Shown in pieces: positions 32,953-41,604 of a stretch of DNA of 64,000 nt. Location: the NCBI GenBank assembly GCA_023416745.1, contig JAEZHF010000031.1:6103-70102 (forward strand), read 5' to 3'. How positions within the stretch are numbered: the first letter of the stretch is position 1; each line of letters starts with the position of its first letter. Source of the DNA: Bacillota bacterium. Lineage in GTDB: Bacteria; Bacillota; Clostridia; Christensenellales; SZUA-584. The position numbers were made by a program, and so were the translations under genes. The notes under the pieces were generated by a model, which saw nothing but the letters and a program-made list of their open reading frames with translations, was not told the DNA's origin and did no database searches.

Positions 32953-33578
32953 CCACGCGGGAGAGGATATGGCGTGAAGCGCTGAATCTTTTCTCAGTGA
33001 AAGGCTTTGAAGCGGTATCCGTGAGAGATATCGCCCGGGCGGTGGGTATCAAGGAGAGCTCACTGTACAACCACTACAAGAACAAGCAGGACATATTCGA
33101 CACCATCATCAGCGAATGTTCGAGAAGAACGGATGAGGTGTTTCGCGAAATGGCGCTGGTGGGAGACGATATGCATTGGACGGCAGATGAGAGAACGGTC
33201 AATATGTACAAAAGCATGACGCCGGAGCAGTTCGCAGAATTGGCGGTGCACATATTCGATTTCGTGTTCACCGACGAGCTGAGCGTCAAGCTGCGGCGGA
33301 TGCTGACGATCGAACAGTACCGCAGCGAATATCTGGCTAACGTGTTCCGGCAAACGTCATTCGACGCGTCGCTGGACTATCAGGCAGCGTTATTCGCCCG
33401 CATGATGCAGGAAGGCTGCTTCATTGAGACGGATCCTTATATGATGGCGATGGCGTTCTACGCGCCGATATTCCTGATATTTTACAAGTATGACAACAGC
33501 GAACAGAGCCTGAAGAACGCACGGGCGCTCTTTGAGAAGCACTTGAAACACTTCGTAGGCATGTACACAAAAGCATAG
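32949..33578 (+). CDS. TetR/AcrR family regulator
   Basis: 209 residues. The N-terminal helix-turn-helix is clear: MTTRERIWREALNLFSVKG, then VSVRDIARAVGIKESSLYNHYKNK (residues about 25-48), followed by an all-helical ligand-binding domain. It lies in the operon whose promoter carries two matching palindromes of the CTAAC/GTTAG type, so autoregulation is likely. The inducer is unknown. The downstream flavodoxin-like reductase suggests a redox-active or quinone-like ligand, which is inference. Confidence 0.92.
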   Translation: MTTRERIWREALNLFSVKGFEAVSVRDIARAVGIKESSLYNHYKNKQDIFDTIISECSRRTDEVFREMALVGDDMHWTADERTVNMYKSMTPEQFAELAVHIFDFVFTDELSVKLRRMLTIEQYRSEYLANVFRQTSFDASLDYQAALFARMMQEGCFIETDPYMMAMAFYAPIFLIFYKYDNSEQSLKNARALFEKHLKHFVGMYTKA

Positions 33579-33595
33579 TCAGGGGGAATAGTGAC

Positions 33596-34318
33596 ATGAA
33601 AGTGACAGTGATAAACGGCAATGCGCGCCATGGGAGCACGTGGCACAGTACGGACGCAATCATACAGGAGCTGAGCCGCTATGGCGGTGTCGAGAAAACG
33701 GAGTTTATGCTGCCTAAAGACATGCCGCATTTTTGCGTCGGCTGCTACTCGTGCTTTTACAAGGGCGAGCAGGCTTGTCCGCACGCGCAGAGTGTGCAGC
33801 CCATCGCCCGGGCGATACTGGACGCCGATTTGGTGATACTGACGTCTCCCGTATACGCGATGGACGTAACGGGCCAGATGAAGGCACTGTTGGATCATCT
33901 GTGCTATATGTGGATGAGCCACCGGCCCAACCCGCGGATGTTTGGCAAGGTGGGGTTGACAGTCGCAACGACGGCGGGCGCGGGCCTGGGACATACCGGC
34001 AAGACGCTGCGCAGCAGCTAGAAATTCTGGGGCGCGGCGCGCGTCCTGAGCACTAATAACGCCGTGTCCGCGATGAAGTGGGACGACGTACCGGAAAAGA
34101 GAAAGGCGCGGATACAGAATAATGCCAAAAAGCTCGCGAAAAGGATCGCCGGTTATGTGGAGCGGGGAGATAAGCTGCGTGCACCGCTGTTCAGGAGCTT
34201 CTTTATGGGTATCATGAAGGGCATGATGAGCAAGAATACCTGGAACCCGCGCGACAGGCAGCACTGGGAACACCTCGGTTGGATAAGGACAAAGCCGTCT
34301 CCCGACAGTGCAGAATGA
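33596..34318 (+). pseudogene. Flavodoxin-like NAD(P)H oxidoreductase interrupted by one TAG
   Basis: The frame from ATG 33596 (GGGGG upstream) encodes a flavodoxin-fold protein: INGNARHGSTW binds the FMN phosphate, FCVGCYSCFYKG carries cysteines, and LTSPVYAMDVTGQMKALLDH is typical of NADPH-dependent FMN reductases and multimeric flavodoxins. A TAG at 34019-34021 interrupts it after 141 codons. The same frame continues without another stop to TGA 34316 (KFWGAARVLSTNNAV, then WDDVPEKRKARI). The full product would be 240 residues, the normal length. The stop could be a true nonsense mutation (for example CAG to TAG) or a sequencing error. It is the last gene of the TetR operon. Confidence 0.8.
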
Positions 34319-34584
34319 TACTGAAGCGATTGCTAAGGATTAAAAATGAAACGGATAGCCCTATGAGCAGAATTGAAAAGGCTGCCGACATAAGCCGGCA
34401 GCCTGCCCGAATCCTGTAGGAAACGGTATTGGAGGGGACAATTGAAAACGGTCACCGGATATCCGGCAGCGCTGGTGGTGGTTCAGCGCTTTTTATTTTC
34501 TTTGTCTTTTGTATTATAGAGGACATATTTGAACAGGGCGTCACCAGATTGTAACTAAAATGTAACAACGCAATCGCAATTAAT

Positions 34585-34612
34585 AAAAAACCGCCCTGTT
34601 TGCATAGGACGG
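34585..34612 (-). terminator. Terminator of the NlpC/P60 gene
   Basis: On the minus strand CCGTCC (34612-34607) pairs with GGGCGG (34596-34591), followed by six T residues. A separate hairpin, GGCTGCCG/CGGCAGCC, lies at 34380-34403. Confidence 0.75.
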
Positions 34613-34660
34613 CGCGTTGTTAAAACAGCATATTATCAATTCAGTTTGAAGTCGGCAGAG

Positions 34661-35797
34661 TCACCATGGGCGGCGGCCCCAACGGAATTCTTTTTTGCAC
34701 CAGTTGGAGAAGGCGGAGCGTTTGACCACCTTGTGGTTGGAGGAGGAGGCGTCAATCATCATGCCGTCGCCGATGTATATGGCCACATGGCCTATCTTGT
34801 GTTTTTTGCTGCTCCAGAAGAACATCAGGTCGCCGCGCTTCAAGTCGCTCAGCTTTGAAATCTTCGTCCAGTCGTTCACTTGCGAATAGCCCGCGGCGTT
34901 GTAGCGCCCGCGGTTGGAGCCTGCCTCGCGCAGGCAGTAGTAAACGAGGCCGGAACAGTCGAAGGATTTCGGTCCCTCGTTGCCGCCCACATACGGTTTG
35001 CCGAGCTGTTTCTCCGCTACTGCGATCATCTTTTCGGCGTTCGCCTTGCTGCGGATAGACGAAGCGACGGACGGGTCTGCTTTGGCGTTGGGGGAGTAGA
35101 TCAGGTCCAGTGTCTTCTCGCCCGTTTTGCCGTCCACGGTGAGATCGTTACGCTTCTGAAAGTTTTCCACGGCCTTCACCGTCTCAGTTCCATAATAACC
35201 CGTGGCTTTATTCAGGTAACCAAGCGCTCTAAGCTGGCGCTGCAGGCTGTCCACGTCCGACCCTTCAGTTTTCTCCATCAGCGTGTAGGGTTTGGCGTTG
35301 TCTGAAAAGATAGCTGCCAGCGTGGCGGCGTCTGCAATGCCTGTCAGTTCCATGCCGGCCTGACGCTGGAACCATTTGACGGCGGTCTCGGTTGCGGAGC
35401 CATACTTTTGTGTCGGTTCGTCGAGATCAAGATAGCCAAGGTCCATCAACTGTTCCTGCAACGCCTGAACATTTTCGTTCTCGTCACCTTTTTGCATCGT
35501 CGGATCCTTCGTGACGTCGGGCGCGGTGGTGGCGATGGATTCCGGCGTGGGCGTGGGCAGCGGCTCCGGCGTGACCTGCGCCGTACTCGTGGGCACAGGC
35601 AAACCACCAGCGCTGGCCTGCTGAACGACTTTGTCGCCGGGCAGCAGCACCAAAAGCAGCACCGCTGCAACAACGAGCAGCCCTCCGCCGCAGATAAATG
35701 CCAGCTTGGCGGGCATTTTCAAATACGCCAGCCAGTTGCGGAATCGTACTATAATGTTTTTCCGGTGTCTGGTTGAGCTTGTCCTGCGACTCAGCAT
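34661..35797 (-). CDS. NlpC/P60 peptidase with two peptidoglycan-binding domains
   Basis: 378 residues behind AGGAGG. A basic N-terminus precedes a single hydrophobic segment (about 32-55), then a Pro/Thr-rich linker. Two PG_binding_1 domains follow (about 105-165, VQALQEQLMDLGYL; about 180-240, VDSLQRQLRALGYL). The catalytic domain (about 258-378) has the nucleophile in FDCSGLVYYC, His in IGHVAIYIGDG and a third polar residue in DASSSNHKV. NlpC/P60 enzymes cleave D-Glu to diamino-acid bonds in peptidoglycan stems. Anchored at the outer face of the membrane, it likely acts in wall or spore-cortex remodelling. Confidence 0.94.
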   Translation of the reverse strand: MLSRRTSSTRHRKNIIVRFRNWLAYLKMPAKLAFICGGGLLVVAAVLLLVLLPGDKVVQQASAGGLPVPTSTAQVTPEPLPTPTPESIATTAPDVTKDPTMQKGDENENVQALQEQLMDLGYLDLDEPTQKYGSATETAVKWFQRQAGMELTGIADAATLAAIFSDNAKPYTLMEKTEGSDVDSLQRQLRALGYLNKATGYYGTETVKAVENFQKRNDLTVDGKTGEKTLDLIYSPNAKADPSVASSIRSKANAEKMIAVAEKQLGKPYVGGNEGPKSFDCSGLVYYCLREAGSNRGRYNAAGYSQVNDWTKISKLSDLKRGDLMFFWSSKKHKIGHVAIYIGDGMMIDASSSNHKVVKRSAFSNWCKKEFRWGRRPW

Positions 35798-35993
35798 CGG
35801 TATTCCTCCTGAGATTAGTTAACTCCTCAGCCCGATTATATATTACAGAATAATTACAATATAATGACTATATTATAACGCAGAATAAGAAAAGACTCCA
35901 CTGGTTTATTCGTTAGGAATACATTATTTCCCTTTGTTCCGTATTATAAACAATCCCCGGCTGCCTATGAATGGCCGAGCCGGGGATTAATGC

Positions 35994-36815
35994 TTACAGC
36001 CGGGGGATGCCATTCTCACAGGGCACGCCAACGTTGCACTTGGCACATCCGTAACGGGGCGCATAGAGCGGCAGCACCTCATTGTTGATATAGTCGCTGC
36101 AGATGTCGTGGTTCTTGCCATTCCCGGATATCGCGCCGGACGGGCAGCGGCGGATGCAAGCGCCGCATTTGTATTTTTTCCCCGCTATTGTTTCCGCCTG
36201 TTGCTGCGTCAGAAACGGGCAGTATACGTCGAAGCGCGTGTAGGGTCGCGGCGTGGGCTCCAGCTTTAGCGTGGTCACCACGCTGCCCAGCCGCCCCGCC
36301 GTACCCTTCGCCGTGATCAGCGCACGGTGCAGACCAAACGTGCCGAGGCCGGCCACAAACGCCGCGTGCCGTTCCGACCAGTTGGGGATGCGGTTGACAA
36401 CTGCGAAACGCGGGTCGGCTACGGGAGCTACCACATCACCGCTTTGGCTGCTCAGCCAACTCGCAGCGAAATCGCGCAATGCGTTATTGAAAACCTCGCC
36501 GTCGATGCGCGCCGACGCCCACTCCCCGGAGGGTAAGCCAGGAGCGCGGTTGGTATCCCGCACTGTTTTTGTGAAGGGCAGGAACCAGCAAACCACCGAC
36601 TGCGCTCCGGGCAGCCATTCCCGCGGCCCCATATACTGCGGTCCCACGATACCCGGCTCAGTGAACCGGTTGAACCATGCGTCGTCAGCCGCAGCCACAG
36701 CCACCAGCGGCTCATCGTACATGCGCATGCCCCCATGTGCCGCCATCGCGTTGCGCGGGTCGTTCTTCACAAAATCTGTTACCGCCTGTGTCAGCGCCGC
36801 TATCGTACTGCTCAT
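35994..36815 (-). CDS. Epoxyqueuosine-reductase-like Fe-S protein
   Basis: 273 residues from ATG at 36815, behind GAAGGGG. A C-terminal pair of 4Fe-4S motifs is present: CGACIRRCP and CAKCNVGVPC with CP and DICSDY in between. The middle part (NWSERHAAFVAGLGTFG) resembles the corrinoid-binding region of QueG and reductive-dehalogenase relatives. It is shorter than QueG (about 380) and lacks its C-terminal repeats, so it belongs to the broader family of QueG-like proteins whose substrates are unknown. Its start is coupled (TGACATG) to a small upstream frame that begins like a response regulator. Confidence 0.82.
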   Translation of the reverse strand: MSSTIAALTQAVTDFVKNDPRNAMAAHGGMRMYDEPLVAVAAADDAWFNRFTEPGIVGPQYMGPREWLPGAQSVVCWFLPFTKTVRDTNRAPGLPSGEWASARIDGEVFNNALRDFAASWLSSQSGDVVAPVADPRFAVVNRIPNWSERHAAFVAGLGTFGLHRALITAKGTAGRLGSVVTTLKLEPTPRPYTRFDVYCPFLTQQQAETIAGKKYKCGACIRRCPSGAISGNGKNHDICSDYINNEVLPLYAPRYGCAKCNVGVPCENGIPRL

Positions 36816-36816
36816 G

Positions 36817-36993
36817 TCATGAACCCCTTCGCATATATATGGGCTTATTGTACGCCTGTTGGCCGCGCCCCGCAAGGGGGATGAGACTTATGATGATGGC
36901 ACGGCTGTAGGTGTGGGTGTTTCCACGGCGGGGGGGAGTATACAGCAGCTCATTGATGGACGGATCGTCCTCCACGATGAGTATGGTTGCCAT
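36817..36993 (-). pseudogene. Truncated response-regulator start
   Basis: ATG at 36993 has a perfect GGAGG upstream and encodes MATILIVEDDPSINELL, the canonical first strand and acidic pocket of a receiver domain. After about 17 residues the similarity ends and the frame continues with unrelated, basic residues to a TGA one base before the QueG-like ATG. It is a 58-codon remnant, best read as a deletion that removed the rest of a response regulator. A translated leader coupling to the next gene is an alternative. Confidence 0.6.
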
Positions 36994-37123
36994 AGCTTCA
37001 CCTCCAGATGCCATCATATCACATTGTTGTTATCAAATTGTAATAACAGAGGAAAACACTGATACGTCATGCCGGAAAATGTATGTTATAATGACCACTA
37101 TATATGTATGATGGGGGTAGTGG

Positions 37124-38344
37124 ATGGAGACGGTCCGTTTTGACATGCAGCGGCCTCCGCTGAGACAGAAGACGCATCTGAAGGTGCTCACGTGGATACT
37201 GAGCTTTCCCGTGGTGTGGCTGCGCCGGTTGAAAATTAACCGCGTGAACATGAAGGGCTTAAAGCCGCCCTATGTGCTGCTGTGCACACACAAATCGTTC
37301 ATCGACTTCATGGTTACCACGGCCTGTACGTTTCCGCACCGAGCCAATTACGTGGTGGCCATCGACGGCTTCATCGGGCGTGAGAAGCTGCTGCGCAGTG
37401 TGGGCTGTATCTGCAAGCGCAAGTTCACCAACGATGTGCAGCTGGTGATGCATTTGAAGCAGGTGATCGACAACGGCGACATATTGGTAATTTATCCTGA
37501 AGCGCGGTACTCACTGATCGGTACCAACGCGTGTCTGCCTTCGTCTCTGGGCAAGTTGGCGCGTATGCTCAAGGTGCCGGTGGTGATGCTGAGCATGCAC
37601 GGCAACTTCATCTATTCTCCGGTGTGGAATCTTCGCAAGCGCAATATCCGTTTGGAGGCCGATCTCACGCAGATCGTCACGCAGGTAGAAATACTGAAGC
37701 TGCCCAAAGACGAGATCAATGCGCGTATCGGCAAGGCGTTCGAATACGACGATTTTATGTGGCAGAAGCAAAACGGTATCCGCGTGCGCAACAAGGATCG
37801 GGCGAAGGGATTGCACAAGGTGCTGTACGCCTGCCGGTGCTGCGGTACGGAATACCAGATGGAATCGGACGGAGACCGCCTGTGGTGCGGGCACTGTGGT
37901 GCCTCGTGGACAATGTCGCAATACGGCGAGCTTTTTGGTGAAGACGGACCGGTGCACATTCCGCATTGGTACGAGGCGCTGCGCGAACAGGTTCGCACAA
38001 TGATTGAAGCAGGGACATACGCGTTTTCGTCCGACGTGGTGGTGGACAGCCTGCCCAACGCAGACGGCTATATCCGGCTGGGTGAGGGACGTCTGACGCA
38101 CGACATGACGGGCTTTAAGCTGGAGGGCTTATTTAACGGAGAACCGTTTCTGCTAACGAAAGACCCGCTGTCCATGTATTCGTGTCATATTGAATACGAC
38201 TATATGGGCAAGGGCGACTGCATTGATCTGTCCACGCTCAGTGATACTTATTACATATACCCAAAAATTAAGGAATGGTCCGCCACAAAGATCGCGCTGG
38301 CGGTGGAGGAACTTTACCAATTCGTTGCTGGACGGAACATTTAG
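37124..38344 (+). CDS. PlsC-like acyltransferase with C-terminal zinc ribbon
   Basis: 406 residues behind GGGGGT. Residues about 35-220 are a glycerolphosphate-acyltransferase fold: HKSFID gives the H-x4-D catalytic motif near residue 62, and IYPEARYS near residue 126 is the second motif. After it comes a cysteine set CRCCGTEYQ and CGHCGASW (about 240-270), a zinc ribbon, then about 130 residues of unknown fold. PlsC-like enzymes transfer acyl groups to lysophospholipids or related acceptors at the membrane. The zinc ribbon and tail are not part of standard PlsC, so the acceptor may be unusual. Confidence 0.85.
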   Translation: METVRFDMQRPPLRQKTHLKVLTWILSFPVVWLRRLKINRVNMKGLKPPYVLLCTHKSFIDFMVTTACTFPHRANYVVAIDGFIGREKLLRSVGCICKRKFTNDVQLVMHLKQVIDNGDILVIYPEARYSLIGTNACLPSSLGKLARMLKVPVVMLSMHGNFIYSPVWNLRKRNIRLEADLTQIVTQVEILKLPKDEINARIGKAFEYDDFMWQKQNGIRVRNKDRAKGLHKVLYACRCCGTEYQMESDGDRLWCGHCGASWTMSQYGELFGEDGPVHIPHWYEALREQVRTMIEAGTYAFSSDVVVDSLPNADGYIRLGEGRLTHDMTGFKLEGLFNGEPFLLTKDPLSMYSCHIEYDYMGKGDCIDLSTLSDTYYIYPKIKEWSATKIALAVEELYQFVAGRNI

Positions 38345-38364
38345 CACAAAACAATCATAAAGGC

Positions 38365-38401
38365 AAAGGAGCGTTCCGGCATTGCCGGACGCTCCTTTTT
38401 T
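38365..38401 (+). terminator. Strong terminator
   Basis: AAAGGAGCG-TTCCGGC and GCCGGA-CGCTCCTTT form a 15-bp stem with one bulged T and an ATT loop, followed by six T residues counted from the stem end. Confidence 0.85.
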
Positions 38402-38431
38402 GGGGGGTGTATGATATTTAGGGGATTCGCA

Positions 38432-38929
38432 TTATTGTGCGGCGCGCAGGCATGAAGCCGCGTTCGCCACTGTTATCGCGCAGCCGGACGCCTTGCAGGC
38501 TTTGAGCAGCGCAGACACATTGGCAGTGCTGATGCTGCACCCTACGGATTTGCACGCCTTCATGACAGCCGCCATGTTGGATGAATCTACACTGCAGCCG
38601 GATGTCTTGCACGCCTTAAGCACAGCGGCTACGTTGGCGGAGCTGACGGTGCATCCGGATGTTTTGCAGGCTTTCACTGCCGCGGTGACATCAGATACTG
38701 AAGCGCTGCATCCCGCAGATTTGCAGGAGCGTAGTATGGACGCCGCCTGCACGGATGAGACTGGGCATCCCGCGGCCTTGCAGGCTTTTAGTATGTCCGC
38801 CGACGTGGCACACATAGCGGATGTGTCGCCGGACGCAGCGTGCGCGACTGGCATCATCGATATCATGACCGTGAGCGCCAGGGCGACGCTGAACACCATA
38901 ATCCATTTATTACTGCGTAAAGCTTTCAT
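38432..38929 (-). CDS. Secreted protein of six 19-residue Cys repeats
   Basis: 165 residues with GGAGG before ATG 38929. A signal peptide (basic MKALRSNK, hydrophobic 10-27, AHA cleavage near residue 32) is followed by six tandem 19-residue units from about residue 45, each built on (I/L/V)-x-(K/R)-x-C-K-x2-G-C and ending in a Ser/Ala-rich stretch, for example ILKACKAAGC and VLKACKTSGC. Every unit carries two cysteines in a C-x4-C arrangement, giving 12 in the array, plus single cysteines before and after. No known family is recognised. The regular spacing suggests a helical repeat whose cysteines bind metal or form disulphides outside the cell. It has its own promoter. Confidence 0.85.
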   Translation of the reverse strand: MKALRSNKWIMVFSVALALTVMISMMPVAHAASGDTSAMCATSADILKACKAAGCPVSSVQAASILRSCKSAGCSASVSDVTAAVKACKTSGCTVSSANVAAVLKACKTSGCSVDSSNMAAVMKACKSVGCSISTANVSALLKACKASGCAITVANAASCLRAAQ

Positions 38930-39246
38930 AATCGACCTCCGTATCGTGTAGTTCCGAGTAAATATGAATCGGATGTTACGAATATTACGATAATATTACG
39001 AAATAGTCAATTGGATTGGTCATGATTAACATGGAAATGAGTGGAATACCCAATTAAAAACGTATTAATAGATTGCTTGATTAACACCCAGCGTTTCGTT
39101 ATACGGAGAGTCATTCACGCGATTTAATATTTCAAATGGATGTTGAATGGGCGTAATAAGCAGACTATGCGTATCCGACTCGGCAGCATTTTCCCAGAAA
39201 TAAAAGACGCGCCTCTTACCGGACGCGCCTCTTTAAGTTTATGGTT
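38930..39246. other. Intergenic region
   Basis: 317 bp between two minus-strand genes. It holds the promoter of the Cys-repeat gene, a run of three ATTACGA-like units (38976-39000) and a direct repeat of GACGCGCCTCTT (39208 and 39222) without a real hairpin. Otherwise nothing recognisable. Confidence 0.5.
38982..39010 (-). promoter_or_regulatory. Promoter of the Cys-repeat gene
   Basis: On the minus strand TTGACT (39010-39005) and TAATAT (38987-38982) are 17 bp apart. Confidence 0.6.
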
Positions 39247-39618
39247 TTACTGTCCCGCTGCTTCGTCTTTTGGCGGATCAGAATCCGTTTTAGCGGTGAA
39301 TATCTTGACAATGACGCCCGATATCGGAATCGCAAAGAATATGATCCAGTACGGATGCCACAACCCCCACACAAAACCCATCAGCATGTAGGCAGCCACG
39401 CACAGCAGAGATACAATGCCGGAAACTTTGCCGGAGGCATCCTTACGGTTAACAGCAATATCGACGATGATAGACACGATGGGTATGGCGAGGAAAACCA
39501 CCCAGGCGATGTGCCAGGCGCCTCTTGTGAACCCGATGATTAAAAATACAGCGGCTGCCAGCAGCGCCGTCAGGCTGACGATCTGCCCGCCCACTGTCTT
39601 GTTCCGGTTATCACTCAT
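39247..39618 (-). CDS. Small four-helix membrane protein
   Basis: 123 residues with GGAGG before the start. Four hydrophobic helices form two related halves: GAWHIAWVVFLAIPIVS and GLWHPYWIIFFAIPISG are an internal duplication. W-H-P-x-W-(I/L)-I-F-x-x-I-P-I repeats of this kind occur as the membrane tail of many small Firmicute regulators and stress proteins, but no DNA-binding domain is attached here. The C-terminus is polar and acidic. The function is unknown. Confidence 0.75.
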   Translation of the reverse strand: MSDNRNKTVGGQIVSLTALLAAAVFLIIGFTRGAWHIAWVVFLAIPIVSIIVDIAVNRKDASGKVSGIVSLLCVAAYMLMGFVWGLWHPYWIIFFAIPISGVIVKIFTAKTDSDPPKDEAAGQ

Positions 39619-39738
39619 ATCAAATCCTCCAAGCTATAATTTCACTTCCATTATATGATGATTATTATAAATAATCAATCACTGCCAAGTAAAGTCGCCG
39701 CTCCTTGGGGAATAAGCATATCTTTGGGAGGTGACGGC

Positions 39739-40236
39739 GTGAAAAGGTTACTTTTCTGGCTGCTGGCGGCAATGCTGCTGCTCGGTGGCTGCACTGAAAA
39801 GGCACGGACAGAAATGTACACAGACGATGCCGTGAAAGTCAGGCTGCTGACGGAAGCGATGGACGATGTGGGCGTATGTCGGCCGGAGCAGGTGGTGGAC
39901 GTGTGGGTGCGCGGACTGATAAAGCGCAGTGCCGCCATGCAGTATGCCGTGATGGATGAATCAATGCAAAAGGAATACACCAAAAGCCTTGAGAGGACAG
40001 CATCCAATTGGGTAACAGGCGTATCCAGCCCATGGGTATGCGGCTATGCAATCGGGCGGGTGACCGAAACGGCGCAGGGGCTGCAGCTGTACACCATATC
40101 TGTGATGACCGAGTCGTCAGCCGGACCTGCGGGAGAATACCTTGCGGTGCTGGCCATATATCAGGACGGTGACTTTTGGCGCATCGGCGGCATCAGTGCG
40201 GACGACGAGCTGTCCGCATACACGGGGCTTGAGTAA
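39739..40236 (+). CDS. Small lipoprotein
   Basis: 165 residues from GTG 39739, with GGGAGG seven bases upstream. The frame extends to 39655 but that extension has no RBS and would bury the signal peptide. The start MKRLLFWLLAAMLLLGGC has a lipobox cysteine at about residue 18, so the protein should be a membrane-anchored exported lipoprotein. The mature part (VVDVWVRGLIKRSAAMQY, then FWRIGGI at the end) looks like the small exported proteins that carry an SnoaL/NTF2-like fold, but I am not certain. Transcribed alone. Confidence 0.75.
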   Translation: MKRLLFWLLAAMLLLGGCTEKARTEMYTDDAVKVRLLTEAMDDVGVCRPEQVVDVWVRGLIKRSAAMQYAVMDESMQKEYTKSLERTASNWVTGVSSPWVCGYAIGRVTETAQGLQLYTISVMTESSAGPAGEYLAVLAIYQDGDFWRIGGISADDELSAYTGLE

Positions 40237-40331
40237 GAAGATATAGATAAATATTTATACTAAAGTGGGGATGGTTAGCGGAGGTGCGTGGGACAGGCTT
40301 TCGAAGCGCAATAGTACCGGCTATTATTTAC

Positions 40332-41288
40332 TCACATGGAAAGCACCGCTGTTGCTGTTTCTTCATCCGTAAACACGGTGTCCACCCATTTCCCGACCAT
40401 GGTCGCACGCAGAATACCGGCCTTGGTGAGACCGCAGGAGGCGGTAATCACCTCGCGCGCACGGGGCCGGGCCTTTTCCAGATCTCCACTCAATATCCGA
40501 TCATGAATGGGGTGGTCAACCAGCCGGCCTTCTTTGTCCAGAAAGTTGAGACAGATGTCTCCTACACAACCGATAGACTCAAGCTCTGAAAACTCCAAAT
40601 CGGAAACGCCTTCTGTTTTAACCAGTGTAGGATGCCAGAGAGGCCCCATGCCCAAAACAAGTATATCAGCATTCTCCGACCGTTCAATGGTGTCGCGTAT
40701 GGTCGGGTCACTGAGCAGCAAATCACGCTCCTGGCGTCCGGCGACGATCCCCGGAGCGTGCAGCGGGCGAACTTTAGCTGAAAGCTTTTCTGCCAGCGTG
40801 TAGGCAATCTCGTTGGGGGTGACCGCTTTATTATAGCCAAGACCGCCGGAAAACGGAATCACAGTCACTTCCGGAAAGCTCAAAGGCACAAATTGGGAGA
40901 CAATGGATGCCAGAGTAGTGCCCCAAAAAGTGCTGATGCAATCATCAGGGCGCAATATGCCTGCGAGATAGCTGGCAGCGGCACGGGCGCATGTCTGCTG
41001 ACTGGATTCCGGCCCCCCACAGCGAACGACCTTGGCGAATTTTAGGCCGAAATTCTTTTTCAGCGCACTCTCCAGTTCAGATATACCGGCTGACGCGGTG
41101 TTCACCTCAATGCGAACAATGCCCAATTCTTCGGCTTTTTGCAGAAGTTTGCCCACCCAAACGCGTGACACCCCCATCTGAGAGGCAATGTCGCTTTGTG
41201 TCAGATGATACACGTAATAAAGCTCTGCCGCGAGCATTATCTTCTGCGTCATTTCAAATGAAACATCAATGGCTTTATGTCTGCCCAT
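40332..41288 (-). CDS. SorC/DeoR-type sugar-binding regulator
   Basis: 318 residues. An N-terminal helix-turn-helix (LTQSDIASQMGVSRVWVGKLLQKA, about residues 29-53) is joined to a sugar-phosphate-binding domain of the SorC family (VIPFSGGLG, the ADILVLGMGP segment, GVSDLEFSELESIGCVGDICLNF and a final GKWVDTVFTDEETA). Such proteins usually repress sugar or polyol catabolic genes and are relieved by a phosphorylated sugar. No sugar operon is in this window, so the target is not visible here. It lies next to a long gene-free stretch. Confidence 0.92.
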   Translation of the reverse strand: MGRHKAIDVSFEMTQKIMLAAELYYVYHLTQSDIASQMGVSRVWVGKLLQKAEELGIVRIEVNTASAGISELESALKKNFGLKFAKVVRCGGPESSQQTCARAAASYLAGILRPDDCISTFWGTTLASIVSQFVPLSFPEVTVIPFSGGLGYNKAVTPNEIAYTLAEKLSAKVRPLHAPGIVAGRQERDLLLSDPTIRDTIERSENADILVLGMGPLWHPTLVKTEGVSDLEFSELESIGCVGDICLNFLDKEGRLVDHPIHDRILSGDLEKARPRAREVITASCGLTKAGILRATMVGKWVDTVFTDEETATAVLSM

Positions 41289-41378
41289 ATACCCTCATTA
41301 TTTGAAACAATAAGGTAACTATAATACCTGCGTTACAAATGTGCAACTTGTTTATTGGAATATTATGCAGAAAGATTA

Positions 41379-41408
41379 TTGACATTCAAGCCTTTTTTAG
41401 GATATAAT
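41379..41408 (+). promoter_or_regulatory. Consensus promoter in the long intergenic region
   Basis: TTGACA (41379-41384) and TATAAT (41403-41408), 18 bp apart, both perfect hexamers. Confidence 0.7.
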
Positions 41409-41563
41409 AATTATCATAAGAAAATAATAGTTAAAAAAGTAACGAGAAAAGGGAGACAGTTGCAGTTGGTTCATGGTTCGCTTTTGTATATTGGTTTCAT
41501 TTGTGGCCGGTAGTAAATGGTATTGGGAGATGCCTTGAGCGGACGGGAACAGAATTCATTCAG

Positions 41564-41604
41564 CTGCCGTCGTGTGGTGTGATGGGAAGCACACCACACG
41601 GCAG
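41564..41604 (+). ncRNA. Possible structured leader or small RNA hairpin
   Basis: CTGCCG and TGTGGTGTG pair with CACACCACACGGCAG around ATGGGAAG, with a three-base bulge, giving about 15 bp. No T tract follows, so it is not a normal terminator. It lies some 150 bases downstream of a strong promoter. No known RNA family is recognised. Confidence 0.35.

Noticed and set aside
38432..38929. 57-bp repeats as a CRISPR array
   Set aside because: They are in frame, diverged copies within an exported protein gene, without spacers between identical repeats.
39208..39234. GACGCGCCTCTT pair as a terminator
   Set aside because: The two copies are direct, not inverted, so no stable hairpin forms.
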